DNA from: Parasphingopyxis sp.
GTDB lineage: Bacteria; Pseudomonadota; Alphaproteobacteria; Sphingomonadales; Sphingomonadaceae
Assembly (NCBI RefSeq): GCF_028279465.1
Contig: NZ_JANQNS010000005.1
Location: 62,001 to 126,000 of the forward strand
Length of the DNA stretch: 64,000 nt
Direction: 5' to 3'
The notes beneath the pieces are model-generated. The model was not told where the DNA came from. It saw only the letters and a list, made by a program, of their open reading frames with translations, and did no database searches. A program made the position numbers and the translations under genes. Position 1 is the stretch's first letter, and each line of letters opens with the position of its first letter. Shown here piece by piece: positions 19,108 through 35,539 of this stretch.

Positions 19108-19136
19108 AAAAGGGCGGTCCGCGGGCCGCCCTTTTT
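19108..19136. terminator. Bidirectional rho-independent terminator between cytochrome c and hemA
   Basis: A 10-bp perfect stem, AAAAGGGCGG against CCGCCCTTTT, with an 8-base loop. It is flanked by T runs on the plus strand (CTTTTTCG) and on the minus strand (TTTTCTT). It lies 20 bases after the cytochrome stop and 17 bases after the hemA stop, which fits termination of both converging transcripts, including the very long bchF-to-hemA operon. Confidence 0.85.
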
Positions 19137-19153
19137 CGTTGGGTGTGCAGGCC

Positions 19154-20374
19154 TCAGGCCGCGATTGCGCCCCGCGCCAATTCGCATTCGGACCAGATTT
19201 CGGTCAGCGCGTCGATCAGCTTGTCGATATCCGCATCGCTATGCACGGGCGACGGCGTGATGCGCAGCCGCTCGGTGCCCTTGGGCACGGTTGGATAGTT
19301 GATCGGCTGCACATAGATCCCGTGATTATCCATCAGCCAGTCGCTGATCCGTTTACATTTGTGCGGATCGCCGACCATCACCGGGATGATATGGCTCGGA
19401 TTGTCGAGATGCGGGATGCCGAGACAGTTGAGCTTGTGCCGCACCTTGGCGACCCGCTCCTGATGCCGCTCGCGTTCGGCATTGCTCTGTTTGAGATGCT
19501 TGATGCTCGCACAGGCACCGGCGGCCAGCGCCGGCGGGAGAGCGGTGGTGAAGATGAAGCCGCTCGCGAAACTGCGGACGAAATCGCATAACGCGGTCGA
19601 GGCCGCGATATAGCCGCCCATCACGCCAAACGCCTTGCCGAGCGTCCCCTCGATCACCGTGATCCGGTCCATCAGCCCTTCGCGCTCGGCGATGCCGCCG
19701 CCGCGCGGGCCATACAGGCCGACCGCATGCACTTCGTCGATATAGCTCATCGCGCCATGCGCTTCGCACACATCGAGGATTTCGGCGATCGGCGCGATAT
19801 CCCCGTCCATCGAATAGACGCTTTCGAAGGCGACGAGTTTGGGCCGGACCGGGTCGATGGCCGAGAGCTTCCGGTCGAGGTCCTCGGGCGAATTATGCTC
19901 CCAGATATGTTTTTCGGCCTTGCTGTGCCGGATGCCCTCGATCATCGAAGCGTGATTGCCGGCATCGGAGAGTACGACGCAGCCGGGGAGTTTGGCCGCG
20001 AGCGTACCGAGCGCCGCCCAGTTCGAGACATAGCCCGAGGTGAAGAGCAAAGCGGATTCCTTGTGATGCAGGTCCGCCAGTTCGTTTTCCAACAAAACGT
20101 GATGATGGTTGGTGCCCGAAATGTTGCGCGTGCCCCCTGCCCCGGCGCCGCACTGGTCCAGTGTTTCATGCATCGCTTCGATGACCGTGCGATGCTGGCC
20201 CATGCCGAGATAGTCGTTCGAGCACCAGACGGTTACATCGGTCGTGGTATCGTCGACATAGCGGGTCGCGTGCGGGAATGCTCCGGCATGGCGTTCGATC
20301 TCGGTAAAGATGCGATAGCGGCCCTCGTCGCGCACGCCATCCAGCTCATCCTTGAAATATTGTTCATAGTCCAT
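19154..20374 (-). CDS. hemA: 5-Aminolevulinate synthase
   Basis: PLP enzyme condensing glycine and succinyl-CoA to 5-aminolevulinate, the first committed step of tetrapyrrole synthesis by the Shemin route. 406 aa, normal for alphaproteobacteria. Seen: [16 protein letters not shown], the glycine-rich [27 protein letters not shown] with the cofactor Asp, and [17 protein letters not shown] with the PLP lysine. Start chosen as ATG 20374 (MDYEQYFK) because AAAGGGGAG lies just upstream; an ATG at 20395 would extend into puhE. It is the last gene of the bchF-puh-acsF operon, 13 bases after puhE, so ALA supply is tied to bacteriochlorophyll demand. A second hemA may exist elsewhere for heme. Confidence 0.95.
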   Translation of the reverse strand: MDYEQYFKDELDGVRDEGRYRIFTEIERHAGAFPHATRYVDDTTTDVTVWCSNDYLGMGQHRTVIEAMHETLDQCGAGAGGTRNISGTNHHHVLLENELADLHHKESALLFTSGYVSNWAALGTLAAKLPGCVVLSDAGNHASMIEGIRHSKAEKHIWEHNSPEDLDRKLSAIDPVRPKLVAFESVYSMDGDIAPIAEILDVCEAHGAMSYIDEVHAVGLYGPRGGGIAEREGLMDRITVIEGTLGKAFGVMGGYIAASTALCDFVRSFASGFIFTTALPPALAAGACASIKHLKQSNAERERHQERVAKVRHKLNCLGIPHLDNPSHIIPVMVGDPHKCKRISDWLMDNHGIYVQPINYPTVPKGTERLRITPSPVHSDADIDKLIDALTEIWSECELARGAIAA

Positions 20375-20387
20375 TCCAGGCTCCCCT

Positions 20388-21170
20388 TTACGCATTCAAT
20401 CCCTTGTTCCGGCCGGGCAGTGCCCAGCCCCATAGAGCGCCGTCCCGGAAGGGCAGCGCCAAAAACAGATGTTCCAATGTGCCGAGTATCGCGAACCCGA
20501 AGACGAGGCTGGCGCTGACGGCCGCGAAACTGTCGGCCGGTGCGGCGAAGGCCCGCATGCCGAGCCAGACGGCGAGCGCCGCGGCGGCCACAATCGCCAT
20601 CGCGAGCCAGAAGCCGAACCGGCGCGGGCCGAAATAGGTTTTCATATAATCGAGATGTGGCGGCAGCATCTCCGTGCTCATATTCGGCACACCGGCGAAG
20701 ATGTTGAGCTTCGTACTGAGGCGCATGACGAAGAGCAGCAGGAAGACCATCGCGCCCGTCTGATTGGGCATGCCCCAGCTCGCCGCGACGATCAGCGCGC
20801 CGGTCACGGCCAGCGCGATCTCGTGATAAATCAGCACGTTCGTCGCATGGACGAACCGCTTCCAGCCGGCCACCCCGTCCGGGCATGGCCCGCGGCGTGG
20901 CCCCGCGACGGCGCCCATCAGGAAACTCATCTCGTGCCAGGCCCAGACAGCAAGCGCGCCGACAAGCGCCACATAGGCCGCCGCAACGGTCGCGAATTGC
21001 GCGCTGATCACGATCGCGACCAGCCCGGCAATGCCGCCAATCGCCGCGAAGCGCAGGCTGCGCGCGAAAGTGGCGCGCGGCCGGTTGTCGAGCCAGGCGA
21101 CCAGCCCGGTGCTGATGAACCAGATCAGCACGACCGCGATCAGCGGTATTATGTGACCATAGAGGCTCAA
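20388..21170 (-). CDS. puhE: Photosynthetic complex assembly protein PuhE (DUF3623)
   Basis: Inner-membrane protein of about 260 aa with seven predicted helices. The first is [20 protein letters not shown], and later spans include [20 protein letters not shown] and [20 protein letters not shown]. The [18 protein letters not shown] motif is the mark of the PuhE/DUF3623 family found only in photosynthesis clusters. Genetic work on PuhE in Rhodobacter points to a role in reaction-centre/LH1 assembly and pigment regulation. No ATG fits: a TTG at 21170 overlaps the acsF stop as TTGA and gives a normal N-terminus, so a coupled TTG start is chosen. hemA follows after 13 bases. Confidence 0.92.
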   Translation of the reverse strand: MSLYGHIIPLIAVVLIWFISTGLVAWLDNRPRATFARSLRFAAIGGIAGLVAIVISAQFATVAAAYVALVGALAVWAWHEMSFLMGAVAGPRRGPCPDGVAGWKRFVHATNVLIYHEIALAVTGALIVAASWGMPNQTGAMVFLLLFVMRLSTKLNIFAGVPNMSTEMLPPHLDYMKTYFGPRRFGFWLAMAIVAAAALAVWLGMRAFAAPADSFAAVSASLVFGFAILGTLEHLFLALPFRDGALWGWALPGRNKGLNA

Positions 21171-22231
21171 AACGCCGGCTGCAGTCTGATGTTGGCGGGC
21201 AGCTCGTTGCGCTTCGACGGCAGGAAATAGAGCCGGGCGAGCGTCGCGCCAGCGACGGCGATATGGCCGAACCGCTTGATCGAGCCCATGATTCCGCCCT
21301 GCTCCTTGGCCGCATCCATGCCGCGCGACGCGCGCAGCAGCCGGTCCATGCCCTTGCGGAAGCGCGGATCGTCGGTGTTCAGCTCGACCGGGAAGACCTG
21401 GCGGCTGATCGCCGTGCATTTGTCGAATACGGCATAATCATATTCGGTCGGATCGACGCCGAGCGCCTTGTGGAAGGCCGGCCGGCCATGATCGCGCACA
21501 TACATGGTCGCATAGACCGAAAGCAGGAAGAATTTGATCCAGAGCTTGTTCGCGCCCTTCAACAGTTTCGGATCGGCGCGGAGCAGCATGGCGAAGGCTT
21601 CGCCGTGGCGAAACTCGTCATTGCACCATTGTTCGAACCAGTTGAAAATCGGGTGGAAGCGCAGCTCGGGATGTTTGGCGAGCTGGCGGAAGATCGTGAT
21701 ATAGCGCGCATAACCGATCTTCTCCGACAGATAGACGGCGTAGAAGATGAATTTCGGTTTGAAATAGGTGTATTTTTTCGACTTGGTCAGGAAGCTGAGA
21801 TCGACGCCGATCCCGGCATCCTTCAGCGTATCGTTGATGAAACCGGCATGGCGGCTCTCATCGCGCGCGAGCAGCTTGAAAAGCTGTTTGACGTCCGGGT
21901 TCTTCGTCCGGCGCGCAATCTCGGCATAAAGGATGCAGCCGGAAAATTCCGATGTCAGCGAGCTGACGAGGAAATCGATAAACTCGGCCTTCAGCTCCGG
22001 CTCAAGCCCCTCGATGATGCCGTCAAACTCTTCGGTCCGGCGGAAGTGGCGCTTGTTGGGATCGCTGACCATCTCGGCGATCAGCTCGTCCCATTCCTCG
22101 CGCACGGGCGATACGTCGATCTTGTCGAGCGCATCGAAATCGGTGGTGTAGAAGCGCGGGCTGAGGACCGTGTCCTGCTGCGCAATCTCCATGACATCGG
22201 GCGCCGCTTCGACTTTCGTATGGGCGTTCAT
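21167..22231 (-). CDS. acsF: Aerobic Mg-protoporphyrin IX monomethyl ester oxidative cyclase
   Basis: Di-iron, oxygen-dependent cyclase that closes the isocyclic (E) ring to give protochlorophyllide; 354 aa, the usual length. The ferritin-like iron ligands appear as ILYAEIARR with [12 protein letters not shown] and later [16 protein letters not shown]. The N-terminal block [20 protein letters not shown] is typical. Having acsF and no bchE in the cluster fits an obligately aerobic lifestyle. The start overlaps the stop of the small upstream gene by ATGA, and its own stop overlaps the puhE TTG. Some AcsF proteins need an auxiliary subunit (BciE or Ycf54); neither was recognised in this window. 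Confidence 0.97.
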   Translation of the reverse strand: MNAHTKVEAAPDVMEIAQQDTVLSPRFYTTDFDALDKIDVSPVREEWDELIAEMVSDPNKRHFRRTEEFDGIIEGLEPELKAEFIDFLVSSLTSEFSGCILYAEIARRTKNPDVKQLFKLLARDESRHAGFINDTLKDAGIGVDLSFLTKSKKYTYFKPKFIFYAVYLSEKIGYARYITIFRQLAKHPELRFHPIFNWFEQWCNDEFRHGEAFAMLLRADPKLLKGANKLWIKFFLLSVYATMYVRDHGRPAFHKALGVDPTEYDYAVFDKCTAISRQVFPVELNTDDPRFRKGMDRLLRASRGMDAAKEQGGIMGSIKRFGHIAVAGATLARLYFLPSKRNELPANIRLQPAF

Positions 22232-22524
22232 CGCAACCTCCTCGGCGTAAAACTGACTTCGTAAAGTTCGGCCAGATCGAAATAGCTGGCCAATTTAATC
22301 CAGGCGCGCACGAGCGGCCCGGCGCGTTCGACGGTCGCCGTACGTTCGTAGACCGCACTGCCGCCGAACGGGATGCTGATCGGTGCGCCATGCACGCACA
22401 CCCTGTCACCCGGCCCGATCGGCACATTCCCGTCGAGTTCGACATGGGCATGGAAATGTTCTTCACTCTGCTCGACTTCGATCCGGCATCCGGTATCGAA
22501 AGACTCATTGCGCAACAGGCCCAT
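22228..22524 (-). CDS. Conserved small protein between puhC and acsF (98 aa), function unknown
   Basis: 98 aa soluble protein (starts [13 protein letters not shown]) with a beta-rich middle: [20 protein letters not shown], then [20 protein letters not shown]. It ends with [20 protein letters not shown]. Both ends overlap their neighbours by ATGA, so it is translated together with puhC and acsF. The sequence is not similar to any cyclase subunit I can name, but unnamed orfs at this place recur in AAP clusters of sphingomonads. It may help AcsF or reaction-centre assembly; this rests on context only. The reading frame has the same base composition as its neighbours. Confidence 0.8.
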   Translation of the reverse strand: MGLLRNESFDTGCRIEVEQSEEHFHAHVELDGNVPIGPGDRVCVHGAPISIPFGGSAVYERTATVERAGPLVRAWIKLASYFDLAELYEVSFTPRRLR

Positions 22525-22997
22525 CACCCGTCTCCATTCTCTAAGAACTGCACAAATACGGCGCGATTGTCGGCGCCGAACGCGCCGAGTTCGACCACCC
22601 GGCCAGTCGCACTGTCGCGCAACGACAACGATCCGTCTTCCCACAACGTCAGTGCGAAAGGCTGTTGCTGGCCTATGCCGTTCATCCGGCGCTCGCGGGC
22701 CAGGCCGCGCATGACGCCGCGAATGAAGCCGCTGCCCTCTTCGCCATAGATGGCGATCTCCTGCCCGGTTTCGGCATCCACCACACGTACCGAACCGTCC
22801 ACGGTATCGCTAAAGTGCAGCGTGCGTTCAGCAACCGGCGCAACATCGGCGGCTGTGCGCTCGGCAACCGGCGATGCCGCATGCGGGATCCAACCGAGCC
22901 GCGTCGCCGCCGTCAGTGCGAGCGCAAGCGCGATCAGCGCCGCCGCCATAACGAGCGCGCCCTTGGGGACAGTTGGATCTTCGTGGGCGTGGCTCAC
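22524..22997 (-). CDS. puhC: Photosynthetic complex assembly protein PuhC
   Basis: 157 aa protein with one N-terminal membrane anchor (VMAAALIALALALTAATRL, about residues 16-34) and a periplasmic domain. The motifs RTLHFSDTVDGSVRVVDA and GEEGSGFIRGVMRGLARER are the clear PuhC signature. PuhC is required in Rhodobacter for normal RC-LH1 assembly and organisation. It overlaps puhB upstream and the 98 aa gene downstream by ATGA, sitting in the conserved puhABC order. Confidence 0.95.
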   Translation of the reverse strand: MSHAHEDPTVPKGALVMAAALIALALALTAATRLGWIPHAASPVAERTAADVAPVAERTLHFSDTVDGSVRVVDAETGQEIAIYGEEGSGFIRGVMRGLARERRMNGIGQQQPFALTLWEDGSLSLRDSATGRVVELGAFGADNRAVFVQFLENGDG

Positions 22998-23614
22998 GCA
23001 ACTGCCTCCGTCATGCCCGGCGATTTCGCTGGCGCCGTTTCTGCCGGTGCGATGCGGTCGATATCGACGACAGATGCCGTGGCGCGGGCGAGTTTCGCGG
23101 CGACCGTTTCAGCATCTGGAATGGCCCGCAACATTGGTTGTACGCGCGAGAACTTCCACGGCCGGGCATGCGGCCAGAGCATCGCATAACCGATCCGATG
23201 CGTTCCGGTCAGCGTCAGTGCGATATCGCCAAAGCCGTTGCCGCGCAGATTGAGATCAGCCGCGCCGATCTGCTTGAGCGGCAAGTTCACGCATTTGTTG
23301 AGCGCGACGCCGATGCGCAGCACTATGCGCCGGTTGGTGAGCGTGTAGACGGTCGTTCGCTCGACGCCCCAGGCAAACAGCATGAGCAGGCCGATACCGA
23401 GCATACCAGCGATGCCGGTCGCAATCGCGCCGCCAATACTGCCGCTGGCAAAGGCAAGTGCGACAAGCAGCACGAAATAGACACCGATCAGCCGCGTGTG
23501 CAGCGCCGTGCGGGCCAGTGTCCGCCACTCCGGTGTGCCTTGCCAGAGGATCTGCTCCCCTTCGGGCAGGTGGCCGGGCAGGCCCCTTATGGGTTCATGA
23601 TCGTACTCGCTCAT
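22994..23614 (-). CDS. puhB: Photosynthetic complex assembly protein PuhB (PH domain)
   Basis: 206 aa membrane protein. The N-terminal PIRGLPGHLPEGEQILWQG is the PuhB start. Two or three helices follow between about residues 40 and 90 (LIGVYFVLLVALAFASGSIGG, then IAGMLGIGLLMLFAWG), then a bacterial pleckstrin-homology domain beginning at VYTLTNRRIVLRIGVALNK. PuhB acts as a dimeric RC assembly factor in Rhodobacter capsulatus. It overlaps puhA and puhC by ATGA at each end, so stoichiometric translation with PuhA and PuhC is expected. Confidence 0.95.
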   Translation of the reverse strand: MSEYDHEPIRGLPGHLPEGEQILWQGTPEWRTLARTALHTRLIGVYFVLLVALAFASGSIGGAIATGIAGMLGIGLLMLFAWGVERTTVYTLTNRRIVLRIGVALNKCVNLPLKQIGAADLNLRGNGFGDIALTLTGTHRIGYAMLWPHARPWKFSRVQPMLRAIPDAETVAAKLARATASVVDIDRIAPAETAPAKSPGMTEAVA

Positions 23615-24393
23615 ATGACCGCCTCCTGACGCTCAGGCGTCGCATAGAGATAGCCGCCGCCGAAATAGGCGGAGACCCGCTCTTCCTCGTAGCGCGTGAT
23701 CTGCCCGGGCGTTTCGAGCTGTGGTGCGCCGGCGAATTGGTCGGCATTCAGCGCATCGATGTGCACTTCGCCCTTCCTGCCTTTAACGATGCTCATCGGC
23801 ATCGGCGCGAGCACCTTGGGCCCGGCCGTCGTCGCGACTTCGAGATAGCGGATGATATGCTCGGCCCGGTCTACCCAGATATCGCTGACCGTGCCGGCGA
23901 CTTCGCCGTCCGCACCCTTGACGATCATGCCACGCGGATCGGCATCTTGTTTCGCGACCGTAATGCCGGAGTCCGTGCCCATCGGGATAATCCGGGGATG
24001 ACCCTCGGCATCCAGATCCGGCCAGCGGGAGCGCTCCGCCCAGGCTGCCGGGCCGATGCCATCTGCCAGCGGATCGCCTGTCGGAACCACCGGTGCACCA
24101 CCCGCCCGGAAGGTGCGTTCGGCAGGTATATCGACGGGCTCGCGGCCCTCGGTCCGCGGCAGCGGTGCGACGACGCTACCCTTGTCGTGCGGAAGGCGGA
24201 AAGTCTTGGGTTCCGCCGTATGCAGCGGTCCGCCGGTCGATTCGACCCGCCCGGTCAGTTCGTCCTCGAGAGGATATCCTTCCCGGCGATCCTCCCGTCG
24301 CAAATAGAAGACCAATGCGATGAAAAAGAGCACAAAGGCGTAGAACATAAGTTCCGCCACATCGATCGTTCCTACCAGGTTGCCATCAGTCAT
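23611..24393 (-). CDS. puhA: Photosynthetic reaction centre H subunit
   Basis: H subunit that caps the cytoplasmic face of the reaction centre and shapes proton delivery to QB; 260 aa, the normal length. A single N-terminal helix (ELMFYAFVLFFIALVFYL) is followed by RREDRREGYPLEDE and the PRC-barrel domain, with DPRGMIVKGADGEVAGTV and the region RYLEVATTAGPKVLAPMPM. It lies 14 bases after lhaA and overlaps puhB by ATGA. The proton-path Glu of the RC H family is probably among the acidic residues near 160-175 but cannot be placed without an alignment. Confidence 0.97.
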   Translation of the reverse strand: MTDGNLVGTIDVAELMFYAFVLFFIALVFYLRREDRREGYPLEDELTGRVESTGGPLHTAEPKTFRLPHDKGSVVAPLPRTEGREPVDIPAERTFRAGGAPVVPTGDPLADGIGPAAWAERSRWPDLDAEGHPRIIPMGTDSGITVAKQDADPRGMIVKGADGEVAGTVSDIWVDRAEHIIRYLEVATTAGPKVLAPMPMSIVKGRKGEVHIDALNADQFAGAPQLETPGQITRYEEERVSAYFGGGYLYATPERQEAVI

Positions 24394-24407
24394 CGGTCTT
24401 TCCTCGC

Positions 24408-25828
24408 TCAGGTTGGAAATTCACTCAGTCCGAACTGTTTCGGGGCGCCGGGCGTTACACCCTGGCGGCCACCGGCCAGCGGACCGAGAACAATAAGCAT
24501 GCACAGTAACAGGCCGATCTCGATGCAGTAGACGATGCCGTAACCGGTCGTCTGTACTGCGAGTGTCGAGCCCAGCGCATCGGCCAGCGCCAGGCTCGTA
24601 AATATGTCGCGGATAATGCCGCCCAGGGCGATGCCGAGGCCGGCCGCCGTCGCTTGCACGGCACCCCAGGCGCCAAGCGCGAGCCCCGCTGTCTCCTCGC
24701 GCGCCAGCGCCATCGCGGCGATCAGCGTGCCGACGGAGAATAGTCCCACACCGAACCCGATCGCAGCTGCGCCGGTGTAAAGCAGCCCGGGCGATCCTAA
24801 TGGACCGGCGAACAGCACGATCATAAAGGCCGCGATCCCGGCGACACCCCCCAGACCCGCAATGCGCAGCGGATCGGCGTCGCGGCTCAGCATCCGTCCG
24901 GCCAGTGTGAAACCCGCCAATGTGCCAAGCGCCCAGATTCCGGTCAGTCCGGTCGTCGCGCCGACGGACAGGCCGAGAATTTCGCCGCCATAGGGCTCAA
25001 GCAACGCATCCTGCATGCTAAACGCCGCCGCGCCGCAGCCAATGGCGATCAGCAACCGCGCAGTGCGCCCTTCGCTTATAAAAGCGCGCCAGACATCCGA
25101 GAATGCAGGACGATGGCGATCTGGTGCCGTCGCCGCCTTATTACGTGCCTCTTGCTTCCATAGCGCCGCGATGTTCAGCAACATGGTCAGCACGGCCGCA
25201 CCCTGGATCACCTCGACGAGCCGCATTGCCGAAAAGTCGACGAGTAGAGACCCTATCACCAGCGCGCTCAGCATCATGCCGGCGAGCAGCATTACATAGA
25301 GCAGCGCGACGACACGCGGGCGGCTCTTTTCCGGCGCAAGATCGGTGGCGAGCGCAAGGCCCGCCGTCTGCGTGACATGCATGCCGGCGCCGGTCAGCAG
25401 GAAGGCCAGCGCGCTCGCCGATACGCCGATCGCGAAATCCTCGGGCCGCGACATTAACAGCAATGCGAAGGGCATGATCGCGAGCCCGCCAAACTGCAGC
25501 ATGGTACCGAGCCAGATATAGGGCACACGCCGCCAGCCGAGCAGCGAGCGGTGTGTATCCGATTTATGGCCGATAAGCGCGCGGAACGGCGCAACGACCA
25601 GCGGCAGCGCGATCAGCAGCGCGATGATCCAGACCGGTACGCCGAGTTCGACGACGAGGACGCGGTTGAGCGTGCCATTCAACAGCACGACCGCCATGCC
25701 GACACTGACCTGAAACAACGCCAGGCGCAGCAAGCGACCCAGCGGCAGCTCTTTCGTCGCCGCATCGGCGAAGGGCAGGAACTTCATTCCCACCGTGGCC
25801 CAGAAAGGCTTCGAGGCGGCGGGCCGCG

Positions 25829-25832
<4 letters not shown>
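24408..25832 (-). CDS. lhaA: LhaA, LH1 assembly factor (BCD/PucC family of the major facilitator superfamily)
   Basis: 474 aa, 12 predicted membrane helices. The family start LPLGRLLRLALFQVSVGMAV and the cytoplasmic loop FRALIGHKSDTHRSLLGWRR are diagnostic of BCD-family proteins (LhaA/PucC/Bch2). LhaA is needed for assembly of the LH1 antenna and is thought to hand bacteriochlorophyll to PufA and PufB. Position between bchM and puhA is the standard one for lhaA, which separates it from the second family member at 37942-39252. Its start overlaps the bchM stop by ATGA. Confidence 0.95.
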
Positions 25833-31052
<5,220 letters not shown>

Positions 31053-31063
<11 letters not shown>

Positions 31064-32603
31064 AATGCGCCTTCGCGTCATAGAGGGTTTCGAGATCGAT
31101 CGTTGCGCGGCCCTGCTCGCTCGCGAAGAGCTCCGTGTTCCGCCGGGCCTTGCCACGCACGAAGAAGGGTATTTTCTTCAGTTCGCGTTCGGCATCTTCG
31201 GCCCAGGCGATGGCCGCCGCTTCGCCGGTCGCCGCCGGCGCTTCGTCGTTCGACGCGGCAGGCGGCGCGGCATGGCCGGGGCCAAGATGCGATGCACCCG
31301 CTTCGTCCGAAAATTCGAAATCGTCGCGGAACATTGTCAGCAGATGCTCTTCCAGCCCCATCACCAGCGGATGAACCCAGCTATCGAAGAGCACATTCGC
31401 GCCTTCGAAGCCCATTTGCGGGCTGTGGCGCGCCGGGAAATCCTGGACATGGACGGGCGCCGAAATCACCGCGCAGGGCACGCCGAGCCGCTTCGCGATA
31501 TGACGCTCCATCTGCGTACCGAGCACCAGTTCGGGCTGCGCTTCGGCAATCGCTTCCTCGACCGCGAGGTGATCGTCGGTGATCAGCGGCTCGACATCGT
31601 AGAGTTTCGCGGCGGCGCGAACCTCGCGTGCGAATTCGCGATTATAGCAGCCGAGCCCGCAGACCTTGAAACCGAGTTCCTCATGCGCGACGCGCGCGGC
31701 GGCCACGGCATGGGTCGCATCGCCGAAGATGAAGACGCGTTTGCCCGTGAGATAGGTGGAATCAATCGAGCGGCTCCACCAGGGCATGCGCGACCCGTCT
31801 TCGGCCATGGCAGGCGCGGGATCGACATCGGCGATTTCGGCGACTTCGGCGATAAAATCGCGCGTCGCGCCGACGCCGATGGGTACGGTGCGGACGACCG
31901 GCTGCTTGAATGTCCGTTCGAGCCAGCGCGCGGCCTCGTCGCCGATTTCCGGATAGAGAAGAATGTTGAAATCCGCCGCGCCGATCTGCGCGATATCGGC
32001 GGGCGTCGCACCCATCGGGGCGACGATATTGACGTCGATGCCAAGCTTTTCGAGCAGCCGTTCGATTTCGAGCACATCGTCGCGATGCCGGAAACCGAGC
32101 GCGGTCGGGCCGAGCAGATTGGCGGCGGGACGGCGGCCCTCTTTCGCGGACGGCGTCACGCTTTGATCGGCGAGCTGGCGGACGAGCTGGTAGAAGGTTT
32201 CCGACGCGCCCCAATTTTCTTTGCGCTGATAGCTCGGCAGTTCGAGCGGCACGACCGGGATCGGCAGGCCCATCGCCTCGGCGAGTCCGGCCGGATCGTC
32301 CTGGATCAGTTCGGCCGTGCAGGAAGCGCCAACGAGCATCGCCTGCGGTTCGAACCGGGCATAGGCGTCACGCGCGGCGGCCTGGAACAAAGTCGCCGTA
32401 TCCGAACCGAGATCGCGCGCCTGGAAGGTCGTGTAGGTGACGGGCGGCCGCTGGTCGCGGCGCTCGATCATCGTGAAGAGCAGGTCCGCATAGGTGTCGC
32501 CCTGCGGCGCGTGGAGCACGTAATGCACGTTTTCCATGCCCGTCGCGACCCGCATCGCGCCCACATGGGGCGGCCCTTCATAGGTCCAGACGGCCAGCTG
32601 CAT
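31053..32603 (-). CDS. bchB: Light-independent protochlorophyllide reductase subunit B
   Basis: NifK-like subunit of the dark-operative protochlorophyllide reductase; 516 aa. Starts [20 protein letters not shown] as in all BchB. It has [18 protein letters not shown] with the cluster Cys, [20 protein letters not shown], and the region [20 protein letters not shown]. The C-terminal tail holds the small PCP-type helical domain ([19 protein letters not shown]). The start is 2 bases after the bchN stop. It acts as a BchN2B2 tetramer fed by BchL. Confidence 0.97.
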
Positions 32604-32605
32604 CG

Positions 32606-34474
<1,869 letters not shown>

Positions 34475-34480
<6 letters not shown>

Positions 34481-34492
34481 CATTTGTTGACG
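34475..34492. promoter_or_regulatory. PpsR/CrtJ-type operator A between bchF and ppaA
   Basis: TGTC-N10-GACG, one base off the TGTc-N10-gACA consensus. The inner part is a perfect inverted repeat (GTCAAC-N4-GTTGAC). Confidence 0.7.
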
Positions 34493-34508
34493 TCTAGTTT
34501 GGTTGACA
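34491..34508. promoter_or_regulatory. PpsR/CrtJ-type operator B between bchF and ppaA
   Basis: CGTC-N10-GACA, again one base off consensus. It shares two bases (CG) with operator A, so the two sites abut with centres 16 bp apart. The outer half contains the -35 of the ppaA promoter. Confidence 0.6.
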
Positions 34509-34532
34509 GATGACGATTTGCCAGAGTATCTA
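34503..34532 (+). promoter_or_regulatory. Putative ppaA-ppsR promoter
   Basis: Perfect TTGACA (34503-34508) and, 18 bases on, TATCTA (34527-34532). It mirrors the bchF promoter across the two operators. About 100 bases of leader lie between this -10 and the ppaA start at 34634. Confidence 0.5.
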
Positions 34533-34633
34533 AATGCCTATAGCTTCGTGACTGGAGAGACAGAGTCGCGAAGGAAATACGGCCGAGCTCCGAGTTGGGT
34601 ATCACCGCAACTCACCAGACCGGGAGAGTCTGA

Positions 34634-35524
34634 ATGGCATCACTGATGAACGAGAGCTCGACAACCCAGCCGATTGCTGAAACGACGACCGAAGAAACGC
34701 CGAGACCGAAGGCGCGCGAGCGCCGTCCCAACACGGCCAAGCCTCCTGCCAATCCCGAACGCATCAACAGCCTGATCGAAAGCCAGATCATACCCCGGCT
34801 CGTCGCCGCGCATTCGCCAGAGACCACGGCCGATCATTTCGAACCGATAACGGAGGCGGAGATCGCGCATTTCGCGCCGCTGCCGATTATTCTGGAAGCC
34901 GACGAACTGCTCGCCGAAGTCGAAACGCTGCTGGCGCGCGGCGTCCCGCCCGAAGCGATATTCGTCGATCTGCTTGCGCCCTCGGCCCGGCACCTCGGTG
35001 AAATGTGGGAAGAGGACAGTGTCGATTTCGTCGAAGTGACGATGGGGCTGTGGCGCCTGCAGGAAGTCATGCGCGAAATCGCGGCGCGCACGCCGAGCAT
35101 CGCCGGCAGGCTCTTGTCGCCGCGCTCAATCATGGTCGCACCGCTGCCCGGCGAACAGCATAGTTTCGGTGCCGTCATGCTTGAAGAATTCTTCGCCCGT
35201 GCGGGCTGGGATACCGAGCTGATGGTCAATAGCGAAGGCACGAATCTGACGGATCGACTAAGCGAGAAAAGTTTTGATCTGCTGGGATTGACGGTCAGCT
35301 GCGACTGCCATATCGGACCGCTTCCGAAATTTATTCATGCCCTGCGCAGTATATCCAAAAATGCCGATATCCGGATCATGATTGGTGGGCGCGTGCCTAA
35401 CGAGCATCCCGGTCTCGCCGAAGAAGCCGGGGCGGACGGAACGGCGTCAAGCGCAAGCACTGCTATAGAGGTCGCTGATGAACTGGTTGCTGAATTCGTG
35501 CCCATGGAGGCGCGTGCCGGCTAA
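34634..35524 (+). CDS. ppaA: PpaA/AerR-type cobalamin-binding regulator of photosynthesis genes
   Basis: 296 aa regulator that in Rhodobacter binds B12 and counteracts PpsR/CrtJ. It has a Pro/Arg-rich N-terminal tail of about 45 residues, a helical B12-binding-cap-like part (LLAPSARHLGEMWEEDSVDF, about 113-132, with VTMGLWRLQEVM) and a Rossmann-like B12 domain. In that domain EQHSFG (His 176) stands where classic B12 proteins have DxHxxG, and TVSCDCH and MIGGRVP follow. The ATG follows GGGAGAG. It is divergent from bchF and 15 bases before the ppsR start, so antirepressor and repressor are made together. Confidence 0.9.
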   Translation: MASLMNESSTTQPIAETTTEETPRPKARERRPNTAKPPANPERINSLIESQIIPRLVAAHSPETTADHFEPITEAEIAHFAPLPIILEADELLAEVETLLARGVPPEAIFVDLLAPSARHLGEMWEEDSVDFVEVTMGLWRLQEVMREIAARTPSIAGRLLSPRSIMVAPLPGEQHSFGAVMLEEFFARAGWDTELMVNSEGTNLTDRLSEKSFDLLGLTVSCDCHIGPLPKFIHALRSISKNADIRIMIGGRVPNEHPGLAEEAGADGTASSASTAIEVADELVAEFVPMEARAG

Positions 35525-35539
35525 CCGAAGGGATTGTTC

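Noticed and set aside
34509-34633. B12 riboswitch before ppaA, given its cobalamin link
   Set aside because: The leader of about 100 bases is short and no B12-box-like conserved element or pairing set was seen.
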